Source: a bacterium
GTDB lineage: Bacteria > Planctomycetota > Planctomycetia > Planctomycetales > Planctomycetaceae
Length of the DNA stretch: 64,000 bases
NCBI GenBank assembly: GCA_016124895.1
Contig: WGMU01000058.1
Location: forward strand, 1 to 64,000
Reading direction: 5' to 3'
Made by a program: the position numbers and the translations under genes. Position 1 is the stretch's first letter. The number at the start of each line of letters is the position of its first letter. The notes beneath the pieces are model-generated. The model was not told the DNA's origin. It was given only the letters and a program-made list of their open reading frames with translations, and ran no database searches. This document shows, in pieces, positions 20,001-28,067 of this stretch.

Positions 20001-22211
20001 ACCGTCCCACAGATCGCAGAACAGCGACGCTTCGTGCAGCAGCGCAAACGACCGCGCGAGTTGTTCGGCGACGAGTGCCCTGCTGTCGTCGGATGGTGCA
20101 GCAACCGCCGGCAGCACGTTTTCGGCCAGCAGGCCGCTGATCAGAAAGTTGCTCAGTTCATTGTCAGCCGAGGCCCGCAGAGTCGCGACGGCGCACGCGC
20201 GGCGCCAGTCCTCAAAGTTGACGTCTGCAGGCCGGTGCCGAATTACCCGCTGCAGCCACGAACTCGTATCCAGAACATCCAGCGGCTCGAACCACTCTGT
20301 GTCGACGCGTTTGAGCAACTCGGCATCGGCCAGCGAAGCAAGCGCCGGAAATTCGTTGACCTCGACATGGCTGATCCGGATGTGGCGATCGGCCTGCGGC
20401 TGAGCGAAGACGCCGATCGATGCTCGCTGACCAGGAAATCGTCCGCGCGCCGGACTGTCCGCGACCCAGGCCCAGCCACGGCCGTCGGGGCTTGTCCACA
20501 GCGAGACCGATCCAGAACCCATCACGACGCGCAGCCATTGATTGTCCCCCGACCACGGAGCTGGCCACGCATCGACATCGTACGTTCGCTCTGTGTCACG
20601 CTGATTTGGCTGCAGCAGTTGCACGGCGGAGCGGCGGGCCTTCGGATCCCACAACCGGGCGACGAGGATGATCGGCTCGCCGTTCGGATCTCCGAGATAA
20701 ACTCCCGTGCCGGCATCGGCCGATTCGATGCGGAAGACAAATTCGCACAGCCCGGCCAGCGGCGCTGCCGCCCACATGCGCGCGGGTTCTTTCGAGTCGG
20801 CTCCGATACGCAGTTCGATCGAGTCACCGTGCGGTTTCATCGACCCCGGTGATGCCTCTTCGCCGAGCATCTCCCACTTGAGTCGCGCGGGCTGCGACGC
20901 TGCGAGCAGTGGCTGCGTTGCGATTTCCGTCGACAACGCTACCTCGGGTAATGGGTCCGACTTCAGCATCTCGACGTCGCGAATCTTCAGTTTGCCGTCG
21001 AGTGCGATCTCGGTCGGCTGCTGAGAAAACGGTACGCTCAGTAGAACGAGGTTGCCGCGAGAGAGCCACAGCCGCTCGCGTTCCCAGCGCAGTTCCACAA
21101 CACCGAACTGCGAGCGATGCCAGCGTCCGCAGTCATTTGTCAGGTACCCGCCGTCGATCAGCGGCGAGGTTTCATTGGCTCGCGAAATGCGATGCACAGC
21201 CCAGACGTTCGGCTGCCGATGCCGGAAGTACTTGATCCGCACGCCGTCGTTGCCGCTCCAGACATGCAGCTCGCAGGTTTCCGTGTCGTAGACTGTCAGT
21301 CGCAGTACAGCGGACTCGACCCAGCCAGCCTTGAGCCGCGCCATTCCGTCGAATTTCGAGAATCGCCGCCCGCTGTGCTGTTCGTCGAGGAGCCCGAACG
21401 GCCGTCCGGGCATCGGCTCAAACCATTGACGAAACTCGTCCGGAGGGAACTCGTCGATCCCGTCGTCGCCGGGCAACCGCCAGGCAACCTCCTCAAACCG
21501 CAACGGAGCCACGTCGCGATCCAGCGCGTCGCCCCACGGACCGACAACCGTTTCGGCCGGCTCTGTCGACGAGGTCTGCTCGGACGCAGGTTGCTCTGAA
21601 GGCTCAGCCGCTGGTTCGGCAGGTTTCTCTGTTGGCTCTTCTGACGTTTCAACTTTGCCAGACGGTCGAGTCGTCGCTGGTTCGGCAACTGCCGCGCCGT
21701 CACTGCCGGTTGGTTTGTCGCTGACTGCCGAATTCTTATCTTCCGCGACAGCGTCTGTCGGCGTCGGTTCGACTGATCCGTCTTCGTCCCCGTCCGGCTG
21801 TTCCGAAGTCTTCGATTCCCCGCCGGCGTCTCCCGGCCGCTCCTGCCGTGCGGCAGGCTGATCCTCCGGCGTCTTCTCTTTGGGGCTTCGCGTCGTCAGG
21901 AGCAGCCAGCCCACAAGGATGACTGCCAGAATCGCCGCCGCCGGCTTCATGCTCTGCGAAGGCCGCGACTTCTGAGGCTCACCAGCCGCTGCCGCCGCGC
22001 TCCTGTCGACAGGCAATTCAACCGAAAGCCCCAGCGATTCGAGTCGTGCTTTGATCTGCCCGGAAAACGGCGACTCGGCGACCGCATCGCGCACGAGCAG
22101 CGACTCAGGCAGCCGGTGACCAAGAGCCACGACGGCTTCGTCCGTCAGATCGCGCGCGGTTCCTTCAAGACACAGCCGCACCAGTTCCGCATTCGACCAC
22201 TTTTCACTCAT
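17040..22211 (-). CDS. Giant membrane-anchored PQQ-like beta-propeller protein
   Basis: 1723 residues. An N-terminal cytoplasmic segment of about 88 residues (starts MSEKWSNAELVRLCLEGTAR) is followed by one membrane helix (AAAILAVILVGWLLLTTR, about 91-108), then a Glu/Pro/Thr-rich linker to about 235. Next come two laminin-G/DUF1080-like beta-sandwich stretches (about 260-630), a helical region (about 640-1120) and a PQQ-like propeller (about 1150-1560) with blades such as VDAATGRLKWSL and VDLQTGQNLWQY. The C-terminus has a further beta domain. No enzymatic motif is obvious. The layout suggests a periplasmic assembly protein tethered to the inner membrane; the function is unknown. Confidence 0.75.
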   Translation of the reverse strand: MSEKWSNAELVRLCLEGTARDLTDEAVVALGHRLPESLLVRDAVAESPFSGQIKARLESLGLSVELPVDRSAAAAAGEPQKSRPSQSMKPAAAILAVILVGWLLLTTRSPKEKTPEDQPAARQERPGDAGGESKTSEQPDGDEDGSVEPTPTDAVAEDKNSAVSDKPTGSDGAAVAEPATTRPSGKVETSEEPTEKPAEPAAEPSEQPASEQTSSTEPAETVVGPWGDALDRDVAPLRFEEVAWRLPGDDGIDEFPPDEFRQWFEPMPGRPFGLLDEQHSGRRFSKFDGMARLKAGWVESAVLRLTVYDTETCELHVWSGNDGVRIKYFRHRQPNVWAVHRISRANETSPLIDGGYLTNDCGRWHRSQFGVVELRWERERLWLSRGNLVLLSVPFSQQPTEIALDGKLKIRDVEMLKSDPLPEVALSTEIATQPLLAASQPARLKWEMLGEEASPGSMKPHGDSIELRIGADSKEPARMWAAAPLAGLCEFVFRIESADAGTGVYLGDPNGEPIILVARLWDPKARRSAVQLLQPNQRDTERTYDVDAWPAPWSGDNQWLRVVMGSGSVSLWTSPDGRGWAWVADSPARGRFPGQRASIGVFAQPQADRHIRISHVEVNEFPALASLADAELLKRVDTEWFEPLDVLDTSSWLQRVIRHRPADVNFEDWRRACAVATLRASADNELSNFLISGLLAENVLPAVAAPSDDSRALVAEQLARSFALLHEASLFCDLWDGSRGQDIGLLYHEVARRAARRARPEATETSFSAQMMRELLRTEFWSGHTPRITPLDAVEFELTALIEAGAFDTARQLIDKVIFWNANGHPARPWWQTVEEIYPRMAWAELAAQSALDSETRAARQELPGRWKTNLTIDRHPLAHSVSKEAYNVMAEFQAAVSGNAFDDACAVISSAASTELLGLLPDSQDGRLMISFPNAVALAMSQQPQLRRTMNEQFGAIGRLRVREAIQNADHRRIEAATVQFFGTLAAAESAAWLGDRALAAGRFAAARSYFERALSDYQLNSQIETSEQRALRAKLELTERLSESPAQAEAEQAASSKLPGDAPLEFNSTSVATTAFNSLLTELDERAKSAGPSVSSSDVSLTPLGRPMAARLPDVGGFRVENRSRYDGDQGENPGSSVPSDVDWVARQLAVEVAGDSAFFCNRYQLGRFDLTNGQTRWKQQLGGDHANAHHWPMVPLRPLVTADAVYCRRLRKDGTELICCDRESGNVRWTLRPGQGMVSDPFFVRGRLQIFLAGDAYAGPSVLELTTIHAETGTVISSVPVLNLFDVWQNSVPVCQVMQSDGLIYFTVSGVGGCCNSEGQLLWIRRREWMPPTLDRDRRMRHWSPPVIDGQSVVLFEPESPVVDRVDAATGRLKWSLTMPGFRRCLAAVDGRLLLEDEYGVRAVDLQTGQNLWQYLAANLLDAVLVPESGGRLLLTRAVPFAEGRTREMTPTLIWLDLTTGHEAARLPLTTLRDGEPRVGPLLSGPEKTWLLFGPGRKESNRDVLELVSDDNVRPAFPADLAAWADWHPEARLETAPQNRLIRPDLERAWQSNEFRNACERLAAGWLPVLPIQPKESGLVAEFRGQRDVLRLRPKIAYSPETANEVPSELTVGAARLFRPLRLRNDANTLLRFKAGHNQGESWLLTVEANGERLLNTIVNDETAPSGWQQVDVRLGHLAGKDATLIITCAQADPKTPAWVFLYDLPDPMTLAELSTKSAQ

Positions 22212-22363
22212 GCCGGGCCTCGTCGTCCCTTCGTTGCCTTCTCACCTTCTGTTCGTCCGGTTGTGTAGCTCAAAAGTCAGAACAGAAGACGAAAAGGTAA
22301 CGAAGTCACCGCGACCTCGCATGAGAGTGACCGTCCGCAGAGTGCGCTCGTCCCGCGTCAGGC

Positions 22364-23410
22364 TCACTGCTTCCGGTGCCGCACCAGTCCTGGCGTGACG
22401 TCGAGATCCAGTTCCGCGAAGTGGCCGCGGCAGAACGACTCCCAGGCGATCGCCGCCATCGCCGCGTTGTCCGTACACAGAGCCATCGGAGCAATGTGGA
22501 GTTCAGCTCCGTAGCGGCGAGTCATCTTTTCGAGCCGATCGCGGAGCAGCGCGTTCGCTGCCACTCCGCCACCGACGCACAGCACTTTCCGTCCACGCTG
22601 TTCCAGGGCCTGCCGGCACTTGGCAACCAGCACATCGACGACCGCCGCCTGAAAGCTTGCCGCGATATCGGCGACTCGCTTTTCCGTCAGCGGCAGAGGC
22701 TTCTCGTGCGAGCCCGGCACTCCCGTCGCCGTATAAAGAACGGCCGTCTTCAACCCACTGAAGCTGAATTCGAGCCGGTCTTCTTTGAGAAACGTTCGCG
22801 GAAACCGGATTGCCTTTGGGTCGCCCTGCTCGGCCACGCGCTGAATCGCCGGGCCGCCGGGAAAGCCGACGTCCAGAATCTGAGCGACCTTGTCGAACGC
22901 CTCGCCCGCCGCGTCGTCGATCGTCGAACCGATCAGCTCAAAGTCGACGGGGCTCGTGCAGTCATACAGATTCGTATGCCCGCCGCTGACGACGAAGCCA
23001 ATCGCCGGGAAGATGTCGCGCCCGGCCGCCATCCGGCACGCATAGATATGCGCCTCGATATGGTTGACTGCGATCAGCGGCACATCGAGCACCAGCGCCA
23101 GCGTCTTCGCCGCCGTCAGGCCGACCAGCAGTGACCCGACAAGCCCCGGCTGCGTCGCGACGGCGATCGCTCCAATATCGGACAGCGTCAGCCCAGCGTC
23201 TTTCAATGCGCCGTCGATGACTGGCAGAATCCGCCGCACGTGCGCCCGCGAAGCGATCTCGGGGACAACGCCGCCAAAGTCGCGATGCAGCTCGTACTGC
23301 GACGCGACGACGCTCGACCTGACATTCAAATCCCGATCAATCACCGCTGCCGCCGTCTCATCGCACGACGACTCGATAGCCAGAATAAATTTAACAGAGT
23401 CAGCAGACAC
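22364..23410 (-). CDS. tsaD: tRNA N6-adenosine threonylcarbamoyltransferase
   Basis: Catalytic subunit that transfers the threonylcarbamoyl group to A37 of ANN-decoding tRNAs, working with TsaB and TsaE in the cytoplasm. At 348 residues it is of normal length. The ASKHA start [15 protein letters not shown], the metal-binding HIEAH motif (NHIEAHIYA, about residue 117) and [13 protein letters not shown] are all present, as is the C-terminal [11 protein letters not shown] with the last metal-binding Asp. Nothing odd. The preceding gene on the strand is a thioesterase, 64 bases upstream. Confidence 0.95.
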   Translation of the reverse strand: MSADSVKFILAIESSCDETAAAVIDRDLNVRSSVVASQYELHRDFGGVVPEIASRAHVRRILPVIDGALKDAGLTLSDIGAIAVATQPGLVGSLLVGLTAAKTLALVLDVPLIAVNHIEAHIYACRMAAGRDIFPAIGFVVSGGHTNLYDCTSPVDFELIGSTIDDAAGEAFDKVAQILDVGFPGGPAIQRVAEQGDPKAIRFPRTFLKEDRLEFSFSGLKTAVLYTATGVPGSHEKPLPLTEKRVADIAASFQAAVVDVLVAKCRQALEQRGRKVLCVGGGVAANALLRDRLEKMTRRYGAELHIAPMALCTDNAAMAAIAWESFCRGHFAELDLDVTPGLVRHRKQ

Positions 23411-23474
23411 GGGCCGGCTTTCGATCTCAAATCTCAGATAACCGATCTCAAATTACGGTTCTCTCACGACGCAT

Positions 23475-23867
23475 TCACTCGTCCGCCGACTGCAGAATAA
23501 AGTCCGGCATCATCTGAATCTGGCCCGAGCGGTCAACACAGCCGAGTGTCGATGTTGCTGTCGCGAGTAGTTCTCCGTCACGAAACAGCTCGTACTTGTG
23601 TTCGAGCTTCGCCGGGCTGACACGTTCGATGGTTGTCCGCAGCGTGATGAGGTCGTCGTACCGGATCGGCGATTTGAAGCGGCACTCGGTCTTCGCGACG
23701 ACCAGAAACAGGCCGTCTTCCTCCATCTTCCGATAGTCGCCGCCGCCCGCCCGAAACAGCTCCGTCCGCCCCACTTCAAAATAAACGAAGTAGCGTGAGT
23801 GATGCAGAAACCCCATCGCGTCGGTTTCCGCATAACGAACGCGAATTTCAATCTCGTGCTGTTTCAT
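23475..23867 (-). CDS. YbgC/FcbC-type acyl-CoA thioesterase (hotdog fold)
   Basis: 130 residues, cytoplasmic. The 4HBT pattern is clear: RVRYAETDAMGFLHHSRYFV with the catalytic Asp (YAETDAMG) and the helix that follows, then SPIRYDDLITLRTTIE. YbgC-type members hydrolyse acyl-CoA esters; in Gram-negatives some sit with the Tol-Pal genes, which is not the case here. The substrate cannot be predicted. Lies just upstream of tsaD on the same strand with a 64-base gap, so co-transcription is possible. Confidence 0.87.
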   Translation of the reverse strand: MKQHEIEIRVRYAETDAMGFLHHSRYFVYFEVGRTELFRAGGGDYRKMEEDGLFLVVAKTECRFKSPIRYDDLITLRTTIERVSPAKLEHKYELFRDGELLATATSTLGCVDRSGQIQMMPDFILQSADE

Positions 23868-23981
23868 CGTCTTGCTGATCCCTCGGTCGTAGCGAAAGCC
23901 GTGCAGACTTCTGGCATCCAGCCTGTCATGCCGGAACTCTGGCGCGTTTCGTTACACAGGTCTGTTCATCAAACGGTCGCA

Positions 23982-25397
23982 TTACGAATTCCGCGCCAGC
24001 AGACGCACTGCCAGCGCGAGCCGCGGCGTATCTTCCGACAGAACGCTGCGCAGGTCGAGCAGCACTTCGCCAGACTGAATCCGGCTGAAGACTCGAATCC
24101 GCCCCGTGCGAAGCTGCCGAGACAACTCGTCGGCCGAAAGAGTCTCATGCCGCAGCGCGAGCACGCTCGTTCGTAACTCGACGGCCGGCAGCGATCCACC
24201 GCCAACCTGCGCGGTTGCGTCGCGAACCTCAAGAGTCAAACCGTCAACTTTGCCGATTTCTTCCAGAACGCTCTGCGCCCGGACGCTCAGTTCATCGGCT
24301 GTAACGCTGAGCATGGCCAGCGTGGGAATTTTTGTTGTGGCGACTCCACGAACGTACGACGCCAGCGTCGCACCGAGCGCGGCCAGAGTCAGCTTGCCAA
24401 CGCGAACGGCACGGGCGAGAGGGTGATTCCGAATCCGCCCGACGATCTCCGACCGCCCGACGATGATTCCACACTGCGGACCACCGAGCAGTTTGTCGCC
24501 GCTGCCGAGCGTCACGTCGGCACCGGCCGCGACGCTGTGCTGAAACGTCGGTTCCGCTGGCAGCCCGGCCTGCGTCACATCGAACAGCGCCCCGCTGCCG
24601 ATATCGTCGATTGAGACGAGCCCTCGTTCGCAAGCCAGCGCGAAGAGCTCAGCCGGATCAGGATTCTCGGAGAAGCCGACCACCCGGTAATTCGACGGAT
24701 GCACGACCATGATGGCCGCGGTGCCGTCGTTAATGGCCCGCTCGTAATCCGAGAGTTTCGTCCGGTTTGTCGTCCCGACTTCCCGCAGCTTCGCGCCGCT
24801 GAGTTCAAAGATCTCGGGTAGACGAAACGAACCGCCAATTTCAATCAGCTCGCCGCGTGAGATGATCACTTCTCTTCCCGCACACAACGCCTGTAGAGTC
24901 AGCAGCGTTGCCGCCGCGTTGTTGTTGACGACGAGCGACGCCTCGGCACCTGTCAGTGTTCTGAGCGCCGGTTCGACCTGATAACCGCGATACCGCCGCT
25001 CGCCGGTTTCAACGTCGACCTCGCAGTTGCAAGCGGCCGCGCAGTCCAGCAGCGCCTGCTTCGCCGCCGCTGACAGCGGCGACCGTCCGAGTCCTGTATG
25101 CAGCACAACGCCGGTCGCGTTGATCACGTTGCCAAGCTGCTGCCGCTCGGACCGCTCCGCCAGCCGGACGACGATTTCCGCAAGCTCATCCCGCAGTTCG
25201 ATGCGAGTCACGCCGTCTGCTGAATCCCCGCCGCCGTTGCTGCGTTGCCGCTCAAGCAGTTCATCCCGCCGAGTCGCTACCGCTGCCCGAGCCCACTCCA
25301 GCACGCTCGTCCGCCCATGCTCCGCAATCAGCTCGCGCAACAGCGAGTGATCGAGCAGTTCATTGACGGAGGGCAGTCCACGGAGCATGAGATTCAT
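23982..25397 (-). CDS. selA: L-seryl-tRNA(Sec) selenium transferase
   Basis: PLP enzyme that converts Ser-tRNA(Sec) to Sec-tRNA(Sec) with selenophosphate. At 471 residues it has the bacterial SelA length. The N-terminal tRNA-binding region (LPSVNELLDHSLLRELIAEH) is intact, and the PLP lysine lies in TLGSGDKLLGGPQCGIIVG; NATGVVLHTGLGRSPLS is another strong family block. The start overlaps the stop of the upstream ThuA-like gene by four bases (ATGA), implying translational coupling. No selB, selD, tRNA-Sec or recognisable selenoprotein lies in this window. It could in principle be a SelA-like paralog, but the motifs fit a true SelA. Confidence 0.9.
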   Translation of the reverse strand: MNLMLRGLPSVNELLDHSLLRELIAEHGRTSVLEWARAAVATRRDELLERQRSNGGGDSADGVTRIELRDELAEIVVRLAERSERQQLGNVINATGVVLHTGLGRSPLSAAAKQALLDCAAACNCEVDVETGERRYRGYQVEPALRTLTGAEASLVVNNNAAATLLTLQALCAGREVIISRGELIEIGGSFRLPEIFELSGAKLREVGTTNRTKLSDYERAINDGTAAIMVVHPSNYRVVGFSENPDPAELFALACERGLVSIDDIGSGALFDVTQAGLPAEPTFQHSVAAGADVTLGSGDKLLGGPQCGIIVGRSEIVGRIRNHPLARAVRVGKLTLAALGATLASYVRGVATTKIPTLAMLSVTADELSVRAQSVLEEIGKVDGLTLEVRDATAQVGGGSLPAVELRTSVLALRHETLSADELSRQLRTGRIRVFSRIQSGEVLLDLRSVLSEDTPRLALAVRLLARNS

Positions 25398-26221
25398 TTC
25401 TTCGCCGCAGTTGGGAGTTCGAGGTCCGACGCAGTGACCTCAACGGCGAGGCCGTCGTCGGGAATCTCGCGCTCGAGCGTCCACAGCACACCCTGCGTCA
25501 TCAGGCGGCGATAGCTTTCGTGCTTCCAGTTCTCGTGGAAGTGCAGCCCAGTGAAGCCGAACGAGCGGCCTCCGTCGGGACGCTGCCAGGCCCAGCTGAC
25601 GATGTGTGGCTGATCCTCGATCTGCACGCGAATCAGCGGCGCGATCTGCTCGACAGGTTGCTGAAATTTCAGTGCGAAGTAGAACTCCTCATGCACCGGG
25701 ATGGGCTCGACACCGCGCAGCACCGGGTGTTTGGGCGAGGCCAGTTCAAGCTGAGTATCGACAACCTTGTAGCGCCGATCTGGGCCTCCGTGACAGCCGC
25801 CGAAGAGTGCGAGCCATTTCGGAATGTTCTCCGCTTCGCGCGTTCCCATCCCCCAGTGCAGGCAGGCCAGGCCGCCTCCCCGTTTTGCCAGTGCCTGAAA
25901 CGCCGCGAGCCTTTTCTCGTCGTCCTGGATCCACTTCGCTCCCTGAGAAACAAAGACGACCGCGGCGTCGGCTCCGTCGAGCAGCTCCGGCCCGTCAGTC
26001 CAGTCGCCGTCCGCACTGATAACAATCGTCTGCAGATTCTCGGCGCGACTGAGCAGCCTGCCGAGCAACCGCACGCCCGCGTTGTACTCGTGCGTCGCCG
26101 CCGGATGCCCGTCCGGTCCCTGACCGATGAGAAGTACGCGCTGGGGCTTCTCTGCGGCATTCGCTGGCAGCGTCAGAAGGCCGCACATCAGGCCGAACAG
26201 GATCTGAAACAGGCGATTCAT
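25394..26221 (-). CDS. Secreted ThuA-like protein
   Basis: ATG at 26221 starts a clean signal peptide (MNRLFQILFGLMCGLLTLPA then NAAE), giving 275 residues; the longer reading adds 29 non-family residues. The mature part is a ThuA-like, glutamine-amidotransferase-related fold (RVLLIGQGPDGHPAATHEYN, GGGLACLHWGMG, SWAWQRPDGGRSFGFTGLHF). Planctomycetes hold many such secreted ThuA proteins, often linked to sugar breakdown, but the reaction is unsettled. Its stop overlaps the selA start, an unexpected pairing of functions. Confidence 0.8.
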   Translation of the reverse strand: MNRLFQILFGLMCGLLTLPANAAEKPQRVLLIGQGPDGHPAATHEYNAGVRLLGRLLSRAENLQTIVISADGDWTDGPELLDGADAAVVFVSQGAKWIQDDEKRLAAFQALAKRGGGLACLHWGMGTREAENIPKWLALFGGCHGGPDRRYKVVDTQLELASPKHPVLRGVEPIPVHEEFYFALKFQQPVEQIAPLIRVQIEDQPHIVSWAWQRPDGGRSFGFTGLHFHENWKHESYRRLMTQGVLWTLEREIPDDGLAVEVTASDLELPTAAKK

Positions 26222-26366
26222 GTGAGCATCCGGAATCTGAGGAAACAGAGGCGAGGCGTCATTGTTCAATGTCGCGTCTGCAAATAACAGCGTGGTATCG
26301 AGAGTCAATCGCGTCAGATGCCGCGAATCCCTGTTTGTTTCAATCGCTGCCGCTGACTGTTGACGA

Positions 26367-26384
26367 CCGACGGTTCACCGTCGG
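26367..26384. promoter_or_regulatory. Perfect 7-bp hairpin in the divergent thuA/DJ-1 gap
   Basis: CCGACGG, TTCA loop, CCGTCGG. It lies about 85 bases before the DJ-1 family start and 145 bases before the thuA start in the 249-base divergent region. It may be an operator or a leader hairpin; there is no T-run. Confidence 0.35.
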
Positions 26385-26470
26385 CAGGATTCGCTGCTAC
26401 GATTCGCGACCTTTCAATCGTCGACAGTCCGCACTGCTTTGAATCTCACACGGGAAAACGGAAACGACCT

Positions 26471-27049
26471 ATGACCAGTCGCAGGATCCTGATCGTCACG
26501 GGCGACTTCGCTGAAGACTACGAGGTCATGGTGCCGTTTCAGTCGCTGCTGATGGTTGGGCACACAGTTCACGCTGTTTGTCCGGACAAGAAGGCCGGCG
26601 AAACAATCCGGACTGCCGTCCACGACTTCGAGGGCGATCAGACTTACAGCGAAAAGCCAGGGCACAACTTCACGTTGAATGCGTCTTTTGCTGAGATCAA
26701 TCCGACCGACTACGACGCGCTGCTGATCCCCGGCGGCCGGGCTCCAGAGTACCTCCGGTTGAACGCCTCCGTGCTCGCCGTTGTGCGGCACTTTGCTGAG
26801 GCAAACAAACCGATCGCGGCGATCTGTCACGGGCTGCAGCTTTTGACCGCGGCGGGAGTCATCAGCGGGCGGAGCTGTACGGCGTATCCAGCGTGTGCTC
26901 CGGAAGTGAACCTGGCCGGTGGGACGTTTGTCGAAACGCCGATCGACGGGGTTCACATCGACGGCAACCTGGTGACGGCTCCAGCCTGGCCGGCTCATCC
27001 CGCCTGGCTGGCGGCATTCCTCAAACTGCTGGAAGATTGGGCGTCGTGA
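26471..27049 (+). CDS. DJ-1/PfpI family protein
   Basis: ATG at 26471 gives 192 residues starting [20 protein letters not shown]. The DJ-1/PfpI fold is shown by [13 protein letters not shown] and the nucleophile elbow [10 protein letters not shown] with its conserved Cys, plus the acidic residue in GDFAEDYE. Family members act as deglycases, proteases or chaperones under stress; which applies here cannot be said. The stop overlaps a small membrane-protein gene by four bases (GTGA), suggesting a two-gene unit. Confidence 0.83.
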   Translation: MTSRRILIVTGDFAEDYEVMVPFQSLLMVGHTVHAVCPDKKAGETIRTAVHDFEGDQTYSEKPGHNFTLNASFAEINPTDYDALLIPGGRAPEYLRLNASVLAVVRHFAEANKPIAAICHGLQLLTAAGVISGRSCTAYPACAPEVNLAGGTFVETPIDGVHIDGNLVTAPAWPAHPAWLAAFLKLLEDWAS

Positions 27050-27270
27050 TCAATTCGCAGGTTTTTATGGGCGCGGCGATCGCGGCTCTCTCCGGGCTGG
27101 GTGTCTGGCAGGCGCAGTGGTGCCTGGAGGAAACGTCGAAAGGTCGTCGCCTGGTCGACCGGTTTGGCGAGGGTCGAGCGCTGCTGCTGTGGCGGCTGGC
27201 GCTGCTGCTGGGAGTCTTCTTCGGCGCCGCTCTGGCGACTGGGCTGGTCAATCCCGTTTCGTGGGAGTAG
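27046..27270 (+). CDS. Small two-helix membrane protein
   Basis: Starts with GTG at 27046, overlapping the previous stop as GTGA; 74 residues. Two hydrophobic helices are separated by a charged loop: [16 protein letters not shown] and [20 protein letters not shown], with [17 protein letters not shown] between. GGAAG lies upstream of the GTG. An ATG at 27067 is an alternative start but would lose the overlap. Not recognised as a named family. Confidence 0.6.
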   Translation: MINSQVFMGAAIAALSGLGVWQAQWCLEETSKGRRLVDRFGEGRALLLWRLALLLGVFFGAALATGLVNPVSWE

Positions 27271-27423
27271 GTCGAATCTGCGAAAGATTTTGAGTGGCTC
27301 ACGCGTCAAAGCGCACGTTGACACTCTCCCGAGCCGTCCTAGAATTCGGCCCGCGCCGACTGACAAGAACCCGATCACAACACGCCGCGCCGAAAGCGGC
27401 CGGTATCTGACAGGAGTAGACCA

Positions 27424-27741
27424 ATGGCAGCAGAATTTACCGATGGCAATTTTCAGACCGAGGTTCTGGACAGTGATGTTCCTGTGCTGGTTGACTTCTG
27501 GGCTCCGTGGTGCGGACCGTGCCGGATGCTGGCACCGACGGTTGACGCGATTGCCGAAGAGTACGCAGGCCGCGTCAAGGTCGGAAAAGTGAACACTGAC
27601 GAAAATCCGCAGGTCTCGACGCAACACGGCATTCAGTCGATCCCGACGCTGATGGTCTTCAAGGGCGGCCGGGTCGTCGATCGTCTGGTTGGCGCGCTGC
27701 CCAAGGAAAAAATCACCGAAAAGCTGAACGCGCAACTCTGA
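27424..27741 (+). CDS. trxA: Thioredoxin
   Basis: 105 residues, cytoplasmic. The redox motif WCGPC (29-33) is in [15 protein letters not shown], and the cis-Pro loop is in [14 protein letters not shown], all as in standard thioredoxin 1. AGGAG lies 8 bases before the ATG. Stand-alone gene with a structured 3' region ending in T6. Confidence 0.95.
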   Translation: MAAEFTDGNFQTEVLDSDVPVLVDFWAPWCGPCRMLAPTVDAIAEEYAGRVKVGKVNTDENPQVSTQHGIQSIPTLMVFKGGRVVDRLVGALPKEKITEKLNAQL

Positions 27742-27765
27742 GCAGAGCCGGCTTGATGACCCTGT

Positions 27766-27853
27766 GAGCAATCAATCACCCGAAACGTCGATGGCAAGTG
27801 ATCCGGCTGGCAGAGTCCGCGGATTGCTCGACCGGCGCTTCGGGTCCTTTTTT
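27766..27853 (+). terminator. Structured trxA 3' region ending in a T-run
   Basis: GAGCAATC (27766-27773) is complementary to GATTGCTC (27822-27829), and ACCCGAA (27778-27784) to TTCGGGT (27839-27845), which is followed by CCTTTTTT. The two helices interleave (A-B-A'-B'), so they would form a pseudoknot or be alternatives. The second could act as the trxA terminator. The rest of the 326-base gap (27742-28067) shows no gene. Confidence 0.4.
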
Positions 27854-28067
27854 GTCTGCAGCCCTTCTCCAGTGGGCCGCGAACTCGCATAGCCGGATCC
27901 CTCCGGGTTTGAGACACTCCGCGGCGATTCAGGAACGAAGTCACAACGGCCATGCGTCTGCGCCTTCGGTGCGCAGGTTGATTGAAAGTCACCGACTGTC
28001 GTGACCACGTTCGCTGGCAAAGACACTCCGATTCTGTGACCTCGCCGAGTGGGAAAGGATTCCCTGA

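Noticed and set aside
19572-20852. 426-residue plus-strand ORF antisense to the giant propeller gene
   Set aside because: Arg-rich composition typical of shadow frames; no motif.
23982-25397. In-frame TGA selenocysteine codons in nearby genes
   Set aside because: No nearby frame was seen to continue a recognised family through TGA; the only interrupted frames are the two transposases, one with TAG and one with a frame change.
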